Positions 11,301-21,534 of a DNA stretch of 64,000 nt are shown here, piece after piece; the first letter of the stretch is position 1; the number at the start of each line of letters is the position of its first letter. The notes beneath the pieces were generated by a model. It did no database searches, had not been told where the DNA came from, and saw nothing but the letters and a program-made list of their open reading frames with translations. The translations under genes and the position numbers were made by a program. The stretch is taken from positions 558,001-622,000 of the forward strand of contig NC_052665.1 in assembly GCF_016802725.1 (NCBI RefSeq). Direction: 5' to 3'. Origin of the DNA: Solenopsis invicta (lineage: Eukaryota; Arthropoda; Insecta; Hymenoptera; Formicidae).

Positions 11301-14300
11301 CGTACCCATGTGCATCGTATCGTTGTTTTTTATCGCGGTCGCGCGCGATTTTTCTGAAACGTCAATAATTTGGAGCAAATTGCTAAGAGAGCGGAAAAAA
11401 AAACAGAACGGTGTTTGCTTTTCGTTTCGCAGCGCGACAAAGAATGGAACCCTCTGTCGCGCGCGCACGGCGGCGATGCGATGATGGAAAAAGTGATGTC
11501 CTTGCACGATGTATACAGGCCAGATTTATTTTCACCCCTCGTGACATCGACGACACGCTGTCGCTGTAATCCATCGCCCCTACGCAGCTTTGCTGTGTGG
11601 TTACCCAAGACAACGAGATAACAAGATAATCCGATATCGGTTTTAATCCAAGTCCCGATCGAGAATCGGATATTTCGTTACCGATAATTTTTTTTTTTTT
11701 TTTATTCTTTTATTTTATATTTTTACGCTAAGCTGCAATTGAGCCACTTATCGGGGATTTTGTCTCAGAGTTGTTAAATATGAAATTAATTTGCATCACC
11801 CTGCAAGCCGCGTTCCGAGCGCAATAACTGAAAATTTACCGCGACTTCCAGCGTAAATCATCATGTTGTAAGATCTACGCTGTAGAGATTAAACAAAATT
11901 TAAATTTTCAAATATATTACACTAATGCGAAATTGCAACGTTATTAAAATTAATTAAATCTGTCAAAACAATTTAGCTGAAACGAAACAGCGATTCAAAC
12001 TTAATTATAATAGTTCCGTTATACGTACCTTCATTTCATTCACTACGTTCTCGTTTTCATAGTTGAGATCGGGTTGCTCCTTTGCAAATTGATGCAAATA
12101 ATACGCTTGTCGCTCATCACGCCAGGTCCATGCCGGTCCGCCGAACACACTGACCTATGCGTGCAGATAATCGCCCAATTATCATGTTATATTCGATTAA
12201 AGCTACAGAATATAAAACGTCAACTAATACGTAAACATTAGGAATATTCGAAGGGACGTTGTACTAACCGGAGTCTAGCAGTACTGCTCACAATCAGTTT
12301 GAATCTATTATTTCACGTTGCAAATAAATACGCCTACACATATGTGTACAATACATATGGTACCAGCAATTTCGAAATTGACGAAACGTTTCACGGGAAA
12401 ATCGCAACCGTGATGATTAATCGTTGATATTTTTGATATATATCGAATAATGAAGTAAGTTTTTCAGATGTTACGCATCATATGTTAACTTTTCATAAAA
12501 AAAATATTTGATAAAAAAAGATCGATCGCATTAACGAGGTGGTTGAAGTGTTCATCTGATCAATTCTTGAACCTACATTGAACCTTTATCGAAGACAACG
12601 TAATTTGTATGTACATATTTTACCTATTTTTTTCTAAATTTTTTTTAAATGTTTGTTTCGTAATAATTAATAAGAAATATCTTTCAATGATAAATGTTTC
12701 TGCTAGTACAATGAATATGAATCTTTTAACGTTTTTCAATATTTATATAATCACATTGTACGTTAAGGAAACTCGAATATATCTCTTTGAACGTAAAATT
12801 AGCTGAGTAAGATTACTCGTGAGCTTCATTGATAATGCAAACTGCTAATAAGCACACCGTGCGACGTTCGATCATTATGCCATGGGCTTAACATTCTCTA
12901 ATGTTAAGCATTGTTTGCATCACGCTGCGAGATGGAGAATTAACATTAAAAGTCGCCTTTTAATCCTGTTCAGAGAACACGAAAGAGGATACTTGAAATT
13001 TGTACTCGTGATAGAGTTCGCGTATTCAGATTTGGATTAATTTACTGACTTTAACAACAACGTCGGCCATTCACGAAGCATGCGAACTCTTGCGTTGCCG
13101 CATCGTCAGTTTCCGTTGCTCTTAGTTATGTTACGGATGTAGTTTCAAGTTACTTAATTACTTACCCAATTATTTGGCACCGTAACCGTTCCATCCGGTA
13201 GCACCTTGCCTTTATGCCATACGTAATAGTCGGTGTAAGGTTCTATGCTTTGCAAACTTTTTTGGAACCATTCGTGTTGATCCGACGAGTGATTAGGAAC
13301 GAGATCCATAATAATCTTCATTGACGCATCGTGCGTGGCCTTTGAAAGCGCCTCAAAGTCCTCCATAGTGCCAAATTTCTCTTCGATGTTGCGAAAATCG
13401 GAAATATCGTAGCCGAAATCGACCATCGGGCTGCGATAAATCGGCGATAACCAGAAAGCGTCGACATTCGACTCGACGAGATGGTCCAGCTTGCTCATGA
13501 TACCTGTACATAAAAACTTTTCAATTCTATTCGCGAAATATTTTTCTACTAATCTTGTAGCTATTTTAGCACATGCGATTAAAGAGACATATACATGTAC
13601 ACATAGACGAGTTAAAACGACAGTCCAAGTGAATTTTTTATAGCGAGGGGGAAAGAGATAAACAAGTCGTGTTTATTCCCTTGTGAAAATTTTACTTTTC
13701 TCCATTTGGCATTTAAATTTTATTAAAAAATGGCGTTTACGGCGTTTACCACTGCTGCTCTCGTAAAACTAACCAGAAAGCAAAATGAAAGGCAATAACT
13801 TTATAAAGTTAAAATATAGATCTAGTTATAGTCTCCTAATGAATAGATGGAAATGAATAGACGATTTAATTTCAACTATTCAATGACTGTTTCTCAGACT
13901 TATAACTGACTTAAAGATAGTTATATGTATACGAAAAACTTGTGACAAGTAATTGATACGTTTCCAATTGGAATATATCCGAAGGGAAGAAGAAACTAAT
14001 TTATTAAGATTTTTCTAAATCAATTCTGTAAGGAATTTGTTGCTACAAGTAAAAACTGTAAATGTTTAAATTTCTAAAATATCTAAACGTTCAGGTATAT
14101 GATCATATAAATTTAATGACTAATGACGATACCTTACCGCAAAAGAATACAATTTTTTTTTTATTATTGCTTATTTTTAAAATGCTGTGTACGTTATCTT
14201 ATAATCATGAGTGATATATTTTTATTTTATATACATATAATATATTGCTACGATATTATCGCGAAATTGTTTCTAGAATTGAAAAAATGAAAAAAAAACG

Positions 14301-14457
14301 TACCTTTAAGATCTCCGACACCATCGCCATCACTATCCTTGAAACTTCTGGGATAAATTTGATAAAGGGACATTGACTGCCACCATTCTAAATCAGATTC
14401 GCTATATCCGAGATTAGCCGATAGTAGTATCGCACAAAGCGTTATTATAGCCCTCAT
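5381..14457 (-). CDS. Maltase (alpha-glucosidase, GH13), 8 coding exons, 563 aa
   Basis: Secreted exo-alpha-1,4-glucosidase releasing glucose from maltose and sucrose-type sugars. Coding exons in transcript order: 14457-14304, 13503-13166, 12154-12029, 8189-7779, 7587-7332, 6152-5957, 5739-5602 and 5453-5381. All junctions are GT-AG and in phase, totalling 1692 nt with stop. The start ATG at 14457 opens a signal peptide (MRAIITLCAILLSANLGYS). GH13 regions follow: YQIYPRSF about residue 32, DLVPNH at 118-123, the nucleophile Asp223 in GFRVDAIPHL, the acid/base Glu285 in MMEAYS, and the transition-state Asp348 in GNHD. The C-terminal beta domain runs to IYASTI. All three catalytic acids are present and length is normal for insect maltases. 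No C-terminal GPI-type hydrophobic tail is evident. Intron 3 is 3.8 kb and holds several MITEs and a GC-rich island. Sister to the decayed exon at 949-1050. Confidence 0.93.
6790..7177. mobile_element. piggyBac-type MITE, copy 1 (maltase intron 5)
   Basis: A 388-bp non-coding element homologous over its length to 35924-36325. Both contain ACTTCC(C/A)AATAATAAC, a Lys/Phe-rich AT core and, near the end, GGGGTCTTTTGGACCCC. The right end abuts TTAA (7178-7181); the left flank is TCAA, a degraded TTAA. The termini GTTGAGGTCAC and ATGACCTCAAC are inverted repeats. No transposase is encoded, so movement would need an autonomous relative. Confidence 0.75.
8536..8679. mobile_element. Palindromic MITE with CCGGTATTCATAGTC ends (maltase intron 3)
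   Basis: A 144-bp element with near-perfect inverted halves. The left half begins gccggtattcatagtcgatt and the right half ends gactatgaatatcggc. An internal (gt)cttaag motif is repeated in both arms. It folds into a single hairpin with a loop around position 8607. It lies just upstream of exon 4 on the minus-strand transcript. Confidence 0.8.
8680..8993. mobile_element. Palindromic MITE, tandem copy 1
   Basis: Inverted-arm element. The left end is acagtcacacaaaaaaac then AAGTGTCAT; the right end is ATGACACTT then a (gt)n run then ggctgtg. Both arms share TATGTATCC(T/C)TAT, a block close to TTTTGACG and TCAGAATTGCTCCATCA-type segments. It starts exactly where the preceding MITE ends. The (gt)n run at 8969-8986 is an expanded part of the right terminus. 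Confidence 0.78.
8998..9289. mobile_element. Palindromic MITE, tandem copy 2
   Basis: Same family as 8680-8993 and separated from it by a few bases. It starts acacacaaaaaAGTGTCATG and ends CATGACACTTG(t)7gtgtggctgtg. The arms share sequence with both arms of copy 1, so four homologous arms alternate in orientation. No coding capacity. Confidence 0.78.
9520..9690. repeat. Long hairpin (inverted repeat of about 78 bp)
   Basis: The left arm 9520-9598 and right arm 9612-9690 pair almost perfectly, for example ACCAATTGCAGTTTAAAAATG against CATTTTTAAACTGTAATTGG. The loop is only about 13 bp. It is probably a MITE or an older foldback element in maltase intron 3. Confidence 0.82.
9691..11235. other. 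Rest of maltase intron 3, no gene recognised
   Basis: AT-rich to about 10.4 kb, then increasingly GC- and CpG-rich. Open frames of up to 111 codons exist on both strands but none shows a domain, and they overlap each other. Confidence 0.4.
11236..11291. repeat. GC-rich minisatellite of GACGC/GACGG units
   Basis: About eleven 5-bp units (gacgc or gacgg) sit inside a CpG-rich island (about 10.9-11.6 kb) in maltase intron 3. The surrounding overlapping open frames on both strands reflect base composition. No protein family was recognised. Confidence 0.85.
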
Positions 14458-14467
14458 TCTTGTTGGA
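14458..14467 (-). promoter_or_regulatory. Start context and 5' splice acceptor of the maltase first coding exon
   Basis: Reading the minus strand, a pyrimidine-rich ttatttttaag acceptor ends at 14469. Ten bases of leader (ctccaacaag) precede the ATG. This implies an upstream untranslated exon joined to this acceptor. Confidence 0.55.
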
Positions 14468-15508
14468 GCTTAAAAATAAATTATAAAGCATTACTGCGAA
14501 TTTATGCGACAACTTAAATGCCTAATTATATAGTTTCATAGAGGATTAATCTTTAAATAAATAACATTAATTGTAGTTTATTAAATAGTAAGAGACAAAA
14601 GGAGAATTTTTTTAAAATGTTAGATTTATGAGAGATAAAATAAAGATAACTGCGACAATTTTAAGTGTAACCAATGACTTAATATAATAGCCAAAACTTT
14701 ATTTATTTTAACAGATACATTTGAATCGATCATTTAGTAGTACTCTAAAAATATGACATTTTTAATAATAAATTGTACATATTTAAATATTAATAGCTTT
14801 AAGACCAATATTTTATTGTTGTATGTACAATAGATCAAACTTTTTATACTTGTATCACAACGTCACAAAATTACAAAATTTCGAGAATTAATTTAGAAAC
14901 ATTTTACTGAAAGGCGTAAACGAAACTTAAAAGCTTTTAAATTTAAATATATATTCTTATCTGTTCACAAGAATTACCTTTGAATTCAAGCTATGGACTG
15001 AAATTGCGAACATGGTAACATTATGCATATATATATAATAACCAATACCTAACAAATACAATTTTGCAATGTATTACGTAAGCGATACATCTGCAATATA
15101 CATCTGTATAAACAGTTATCTCTCTTTATATCTCAATAATCCTAAAATCGTAAAATGATAATGTATTTCAAATCGAATTGCACAAAGTTATTACGATTAA
15201 TTTAACACTTTAAAAAATATGTCTATTTAAAAATTTGAGAAAAATAATATATATATATATTTTATATATATGTATATATATATTTTTTTTTTAGCTCGTT
15301 AAAGGTAAAATAAATTATGTAAATTATTCCTAAAATAATTTTCTTGCGTTTTTTTTCTCTACTTTATCATAGATCTGTGTAATATATATATTTTGAAACA
15401 TTTTGAAATAACAGGTACTTGATTTCTGTTACTGTATGAAATTTATAAAATAATAACCAGCAGTTAAATTGTTTCTATGAATTTACTTGTTTCTATGAAT
15501 GTACTTAC

Positions 15509-15576
15509 AGACAATTCGTTAGCTTATGTTCGGACTATAACAGAGACTTTTCAAACACTCGCCATATGCTCTACTG
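15509..15576 (-). other. Probable untranslated first exon of the maltase
   Basis: A strong minus-strand donor (CT|GTAAGTAC) at 15508 ends a short segment that begins about 30 bp after a TATA box. Spliced to the acceptor at 14468 it gives a leader of roughly 80 nt and a 1-kb first intron. This is inferred from signal spacing only. Confidence 0.5.
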
Positions 15577-15600
15577 TGTAGAATAAATGAATCTTTCCTC

Positions 15601-15607
15601 TTTTATA
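15601..15607 (-). promoter_or_regulatory. Candidate TATA box of the maltase promoter
   Basis: TATAAAA lies on the minus strand, about 30 bp upstream of an ACAGT initiator-like motif near 15574-15578. The first-exon donor follows at 15508. Spacing fits a focused TATA-initiator promoter. Confidence 0.5.
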
Positions 15608-15609
15608 GT

Positions 15610-18600
15610 CGCATTATGTAATTGCAGTAGAGTAGGGTTGGCAACTGATGAATTCTGCATGAAAACATATGCATTAATATATGTCTAATCGCAAGATAGG
15701 CATCTTTGTTTTTTAATCTAGTTCTATCAAGATAGAAAGACTTCAACGATTATACAAATAAAGCAGTGTTTCTCAAAATGATAGAACACAAAAATTAAAT
15801 AACTGAATAGAATATTTAAAAATACGCAAATACGTATACGCAGGGATTTCCGTTTTAAATGCGTAAATTTTTCTACAAAATCTTTTCTGGTGAATTTAAA
15901 GTTAATTATTTTTTTAATAAACTCCATTCTCCTCTGAATACATTAAGGAATCTGTCATCAAAATTTAATGTCTAAACTCTCCATTTATGTAAATTTTAAT
16001 TAAATTATTTAATTATGTTTTTGTATCTATTTAATATAAAAAGTGTTTTAGATACATTCTAGCGAAAGATGTCTATTCCAGTGTGAAATTAAATTCAAGT
16101 GATTTATTTATTGATACTGTTGATATCAGTTTGATAATATTAATTTGATATGTACTAATAAATTACTATTATTGCACATTAGTAATAAATAAGGTAAATT
16201 GTAAATTTTAAATGGAAACAACATACAGATATAGAATACATTATACAATAAAAATACATATCAGTATAAACACATAACAATAGAAAAATTTATTAAAAAT
16301 TAACTCTGACAGTATCAACTCTACTTAACGAAAATTTAATCAATGACAATATTTAAAAGAAGATAACTCGTTATATAAAAGATTATTATTGACAATATTA
16401 CACCAGGCGTAAAGATAAACTTATTAAAAAAGAAGATTAAAACCGACATTTATATTGAAGAATATTCAATTTCAAGTTGGCATATTGCTAAAATATGTAT
16501 AATATCGAAATGCGGAAATATCTATTTCTATTCCTTTGTCTCTAATTTTAATAAACGAAATATACTTTTTAATTAATATTTTATATCTATAATTCTCTTT
16601 ATTTTAAGCGACATTTTATATGTTTTTAGCATCGTCTGTAAAGATTATGTAATTTGTCGAAGAGAAAATTACGATTTAATTGTTTTTTATAACAACTTTT
16701 GCTCATAATTCTCGTTTTTTTACTATAATAAATGTTTTATTTTTTTATTTGAAAATGTGCATGTGACAGATAAAATAGAGAACGTTTTCTCTTTGTTGTC
16801 ACGTTACGCGGATGTGGCTAGGAGAGAGTTTTAAACAAAAATTCAATCTTGTGACCTAAAAACATTAGCGCGATTGCGCAGTTTTATACAGCTTTCCTTT
16901 GGGAAAATTTTCCCAAAGTTCATTTAGTTGAATTTAATAAATAAATTAAAAATTTACCACATTGTATTATACGTTCTAATTAATAATATATATTAATCGG
17001 ATAATGAACAATAAAGTTATAGAGTTACTGGATAAAAAGATGAACCAGCTGAATTGATTAAAAAAGAATATTATTCGAGCTTGTTTGTTGCCGCTAATTG
17101 CAAAAAATTTAGTATATTTCGATGAACGAAATCTAAAATACTTTTTTGTAAAATTAACATTTAAATCTACACTTTTGTATTTTTTACCTACATAAAATAA
17201 AATTGTCTGAGTTTTTATGATGGAAGGAGAGAGAAGTCCATCTCCTCTCTCTGGATGACATAACATTTAGAATGATAGGAGAAATCAAGGTGCGCTGGCA
17301 CAGTTTTCACAGTTTTGGCACATTCGACATTTTAAATACATAAATATTATACTTAAACTATACTAATGTGTGACAGAAAGACCCTTTTGCTACATTTTCA
17401 TATAGAGTATAGAGGATAATTCTGTATATCAGAACTTTTCAACTCGTCACATGACTATGTTTCCCCACCAAGATTTCATCAGTAAGCGGTTCTCGCCTGA
17501 AGTTAATCTCCCTTTCATGATTGCTGAAAATACATGGCAGATCCCCTCTACCTATCTTTGGTAGAATCGGAATTTTCCCACTGACATTTACATCTCGGGT
17601 GGGAGAAAGATTGAACGACGTGGGAAGGGAATACAGGAGAAGCACGAGTGTTTGAGAGGCAAAGAGATTTCGTTAGGTAAACCGCACGTCGTATGCGAAT
17701 TGGTTGGCACTGCTGCTGTATACGGTACAGCTTCTTTGTAAAAAGTGAAAATACGAGCATGCTGCATTATATATTCAATTTGATCTGCTAGCAGGATAAA
17801 TTGACATGTACCACAAATTCTATCTAACAAATTCCATATTAAATTAATGAAAAATGTAATGGAAAAGAAGATCAAGTCGCAAATATATAAGTGTTATTTC
17901 TCGTAACTATTGTATATCTTTTAAAGTTATTTTGTGATAATCAAATAGCAAAATGCTGTTAGGGAAGAACAAATGTTAACAATTTTAAACTTTTTTTAAA
18001 ATAGAAATATTGAATATGTTTATACATTTTTTGCGCTTGTTAAACTTGTTTTAAATATGACTCAATATACGCCATCTCTACATACAATACGTAAATGATT
18101 TTAATTTCAATTGTTTTATTATAACAAATTACTGTTATTATTTAAAACAATTTGTTATACAGGTCAGTATAATTGTCATCATCTACTTAACAGAAACTTT
18201 TTTAAATATTAAAACAAATACAAAAAGTTAGGGCTCCTGTGAATAACAAAGGAGCACGGCTCCTTTCATTTAAAATGGGAAAAACGAGCTTAAGAGCCGT
18301 GCTGGATGTTGTGCGCCGAAACAAAAACTAATGACCAAAATAAAAGCAAACGTTTTGACTTTTAACAAACAGTCTTCATCAGTAGCTTTTCTTCATCGGA
18401 AACTATTCTTTTAACTAATATGAAATTTTAAAATGCTCGAAAATTTACTTGCCTCTTCTCGAATCAGATTTTTTTCCCTTTCTTGATCGTAGTAAAGTCT
18501 TGTTTGATTTAAATAAAACTTGGAAAAATAGCACTTGTGTTATAAAAGAGAAGTTATTCCGCGATATCTTCTCTTTCGTCATAAATACATAAACGAAATG

Positions 18601-20243
18601 CAATGCCAACGATGCCAACTGCCTCTCGTCCCTTACGCATGATAAATTTCATCTCTAATCGAAAAGATATTACGCATAAATTACGATTAACGGCGTACGC
18701 GATATTTATTCCGACAATCTAATAGAAAACGACGTTAAGAGTTTGCATTATTCAAAGATACGCGAATACGCTGCATGACGAACGTAGCTTGTTACTCAGA
18801 GGCAAAACTAAATTTTACATGTGACCATACCAGTGTGCCTGTTATGCGTTGCAGACAAGCACAAAATGCATAATCATCTGCATACGCCTGGTTTGCATCC
18901 AGTGGTCGCGATTGGAAATCAGATTTCCTGAATGTCTCTATATTTAGTGCGGCATAATCTGCACGAGCGTTAAATCGCAATGCGGCGAGCAACGAAAGGA
19001 ATGAAAAACGAGACGATAAAACACAGGCGCAGTCCGGCGAACGAAATGCATTTGAGTTAAAGTCTTTGCCAGACATAAAGTCTAGGGAATGTATTCCGAC
19101 AGAAAGTTTCCGATAATCAATAATCCAGGTATGCGCATCTTTTTGAGCTGTGCTCATGCATTTGTACACCAAATGCTATCGTCCTTTAAAACTGCAACTG
19201 GCGCAATTTTATTTTACTTTTAATTCTTTATGGATAGAATGATTTTGTTGAAATATCTAAAAATTTAATTAATTGCAGATTTGAAAATAATTTTGTTCAA
19301 CTATTAAAATAATTATGAAAGATGTTCAAATATAATGTATCGATCTAACAAAATTATTTTTAGATCTGTATCCAGCTAAATTTTTAAATACTTTGGCAAA
19401 ATTGTTCTTTCCGTGTTTTGTTTTTATTCTTTGTCATATTCCAGCAGAATTTAATGAGACAAAATCAACATCTTTGAAAGATTCAATTAATAAAATCGAT
19501 AAACTGTTAAATCTAGATGCTAAAAAATGTTTAGACGTTCAAGATTTTACGCAATAATAATAATAATAAATAAAAAAAAATTTTTAATTAATATAAAAGC
19601 TTTCAGTTCCATAAGAGCTTAATATTTTATTAATATTTTTTTTATATTAATAAACAATTGCCGTAGATATAATACCTTTTCATAATATTTTTTAAATAAA
19701 ATATAATTTAAATTAATTGAATTTAATATATTATTGTGAGATCAGATCTTATCATGTGTGCGTCAAATGTGTGTATTTTAAGAAACAGCCTAATATTTTG
19801 CACATGCAAAATTTTATTTGCTCTTAATTAATACGCATGCCGTTAACTTGTTAATTAGTGATTGATATTGAAATTACGTCTTTTTATCGATAAAATTTCA
19901 GCCTTGAATATTTTCTGCGAACAATACATATCGAAGAGGGATTTCCTGTCTTATCTTATTCACCTTATTAATTGAATCAAACTTCTGCAGCGACCGATAA
20001 GCGCCTTATCGTACAGTACATTCGCTGATACCAAATTTTTAATGGAATTAGACATATAATTCAGTTTTTACAGTATTATTATTTCGACATAGCTTTTATC
20101 TCTTTACAGGTTGGTTTTAATAGAACTCTTAAGGCAAATTTATAAACTTGAAACATATTTTTTTAAATTTTAAAATATTTCATTGAATCCTAATTCAATG
20201 AAATCTTGAACTAAAAAAATAAAATAAAAATAAAGAGTAAAAT
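15610..20243. other. Gene-poor AT-rich intergenic region
   Basis: No gene is recognised between the maltase promoter and the element at 20.2 kb. Two pockets have raised GC: 17.4-17.8 kb and 18.8-19.2 kb. The second has a 126-codon minus-strand frame at 18792-19172 with no signal peptide or domain I recognise, so I do not call it. Confidence 0.45.
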
Positions 20244-20761
20244 CTGCCGCAGACGATGCGTTTTTCCTTACCAGATTGCTTGCGTGCTCCTATGCTGGCA
20301 GCCTTGCTGGTTGATGTATTGAAAATGTGTAGCATACTGGCCACGTTGCTGGCGTCTGCTGGATTTTCGTAATAGATCAGGTGCTATTTTTCTTGTGTGA
20401 TTTTGTACTGGTTTATTGTGAGAGCCAATCAGGATGCAGTCTCATAGGTTATACTGGGTTATACCTGGTTATATGATCGATGTGTCGTCTTTACCTCAAA
20501 GTTCAAAAGTGAATTTACTTAGCAATTTTTCAATAATTAAAAATAATCCAATAGCAATTTTACAACGATGTACCACTGTGGCAATAACCTCATCCATCTC
20601 ATCCATATTTATTCCATCAAACAAATTCCAGTTGTTCAGCCTGCACGAAAACTCGCACCGTATGAAGCCACAGCCAGCAGCACTGCAAGCACTGCTGTAC
20701 GTACGGTAGCAAGTAAATCCAGTTAGAAATCTAGCAAGGAAAAACGCATTGTCTGCGGCAG
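20244..20761. mobile_element. Non-autonomous DNA transposon with about 30-bp terminal inverted repeats
   Basis: The left end reads CTGCCGCAGACGATGCG then TTTTTCCTTACCAGATT. The right end, read in reverse complement, gives CTGCCGCAGACAATGCG then TTTTTCCTTGCTAGATT. Sub-terminal blocks are also inverted and rich in GCTGGC / GCAGCA. The element is 518 bp. A 91-codon frame inside shows no transposase motif. The superfamily is uncertain because no clear target-site duplication could be read. Confidence 0.75.
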
Positions 20762-20840
20762 GCTTGTTAAACTGAAATTAAAATTTACGTACACTGGTAG
20801 AACTGCATATTAAAAAGACATTTGGTAATTGGAAGATACT

Positions 20841-20934
20841 CGATGTGTGTGTGTGTGTGCGTACGTGTGTGTGTATGTGTGTGTGTATAAAATTATAAAA
20901 TTACACACAACGCACGCACGCATGCACGTACACA

Positions 20935-21008
<74 letters not shown>

Positions 21009-21028
21009 CGCGCGCGCGTACGCACGCA
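20841..21028. repeat. (GT)n / (CA)n inverted microsatellite pair
   Basis: A GT-rich tract (20841-20886) is followed after about 40 bp by a CA-rich tract with CG variants (20911-21028). The two tracts are mutually complementary and can fold into a hairpin. Mirror open frames of Thr/His or Val/Cys repeats are artefacts of this repeat. Confidence 0.9.
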
Positions 21029-21406
21029 CACAATGGAACTGGCTATTTGACCCAAAACGATTCTTGACCATAGCGATCTAAATATAGATAACTATGTGAC
21101 TTATCCGGCTCCAAATTCACTTAATAAAGAAAATAGCGAATTATAATAAAAAAATAAATACATGATTATTTATAGTGTAGTAAGATTAGCAAAGATGCGT
21201 AGCAAACCTTGCATCTCATGATACATGTATTTTTTATTAAAACAAAATATTAAAACGTTTTTAAATAATAAAAAGAATTACTTTTACACTATGAAAATTA
21301 ATATAATGGCATGTGCATCTAGAAACAACAAAATTTAAAACGTTGCTTCCTATATACAAAGTAAAATAACATCCATACCAATCTAAACATTCTGGATTAG
21401 TCTAAA

Positions 21407-21534
21407 GAGTCGATGATCTATGATATTCCGTGATTTATGATTTCACAGTTTCTCTTATATGTGTGTATGTGTATATATTGTACATACATATATAAGAGAG
21501 AAACCATAAATCACGAGATACCATGAATCATCGA
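21407..21534. repeat. Hairpin, inverted repeat of about 50 bp
   Basis: AGTCGATGATCTATGATAT at the left matches inverted ATACCATGAATCATCGACC at the right. TCGTGATTTATGGTTTCTCT is shared in inverted form around a TG/TA-rich loop at 21460-21490. It is probably a small palindromic MITE. Confidence 0.7.

Noticed and set aside
11078..11621. Overlapping open frames of 75-98 codons on both strands
   Set aside because: They follow from the high GC and the 5-bp GACGC array; all frames are similarly open and none shows a motif.
18792..19172. 126-codon minus-strand open frame
   Set aside because: No signal peptide, domain or splice context. The YADD string inside it is chance; no other RT block is near.
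20810..21055. Cys/Val and His/Thr repeat proteins on both strands
   Set aside because: Pure translation of (GT)n/(CA)n microsatellites.
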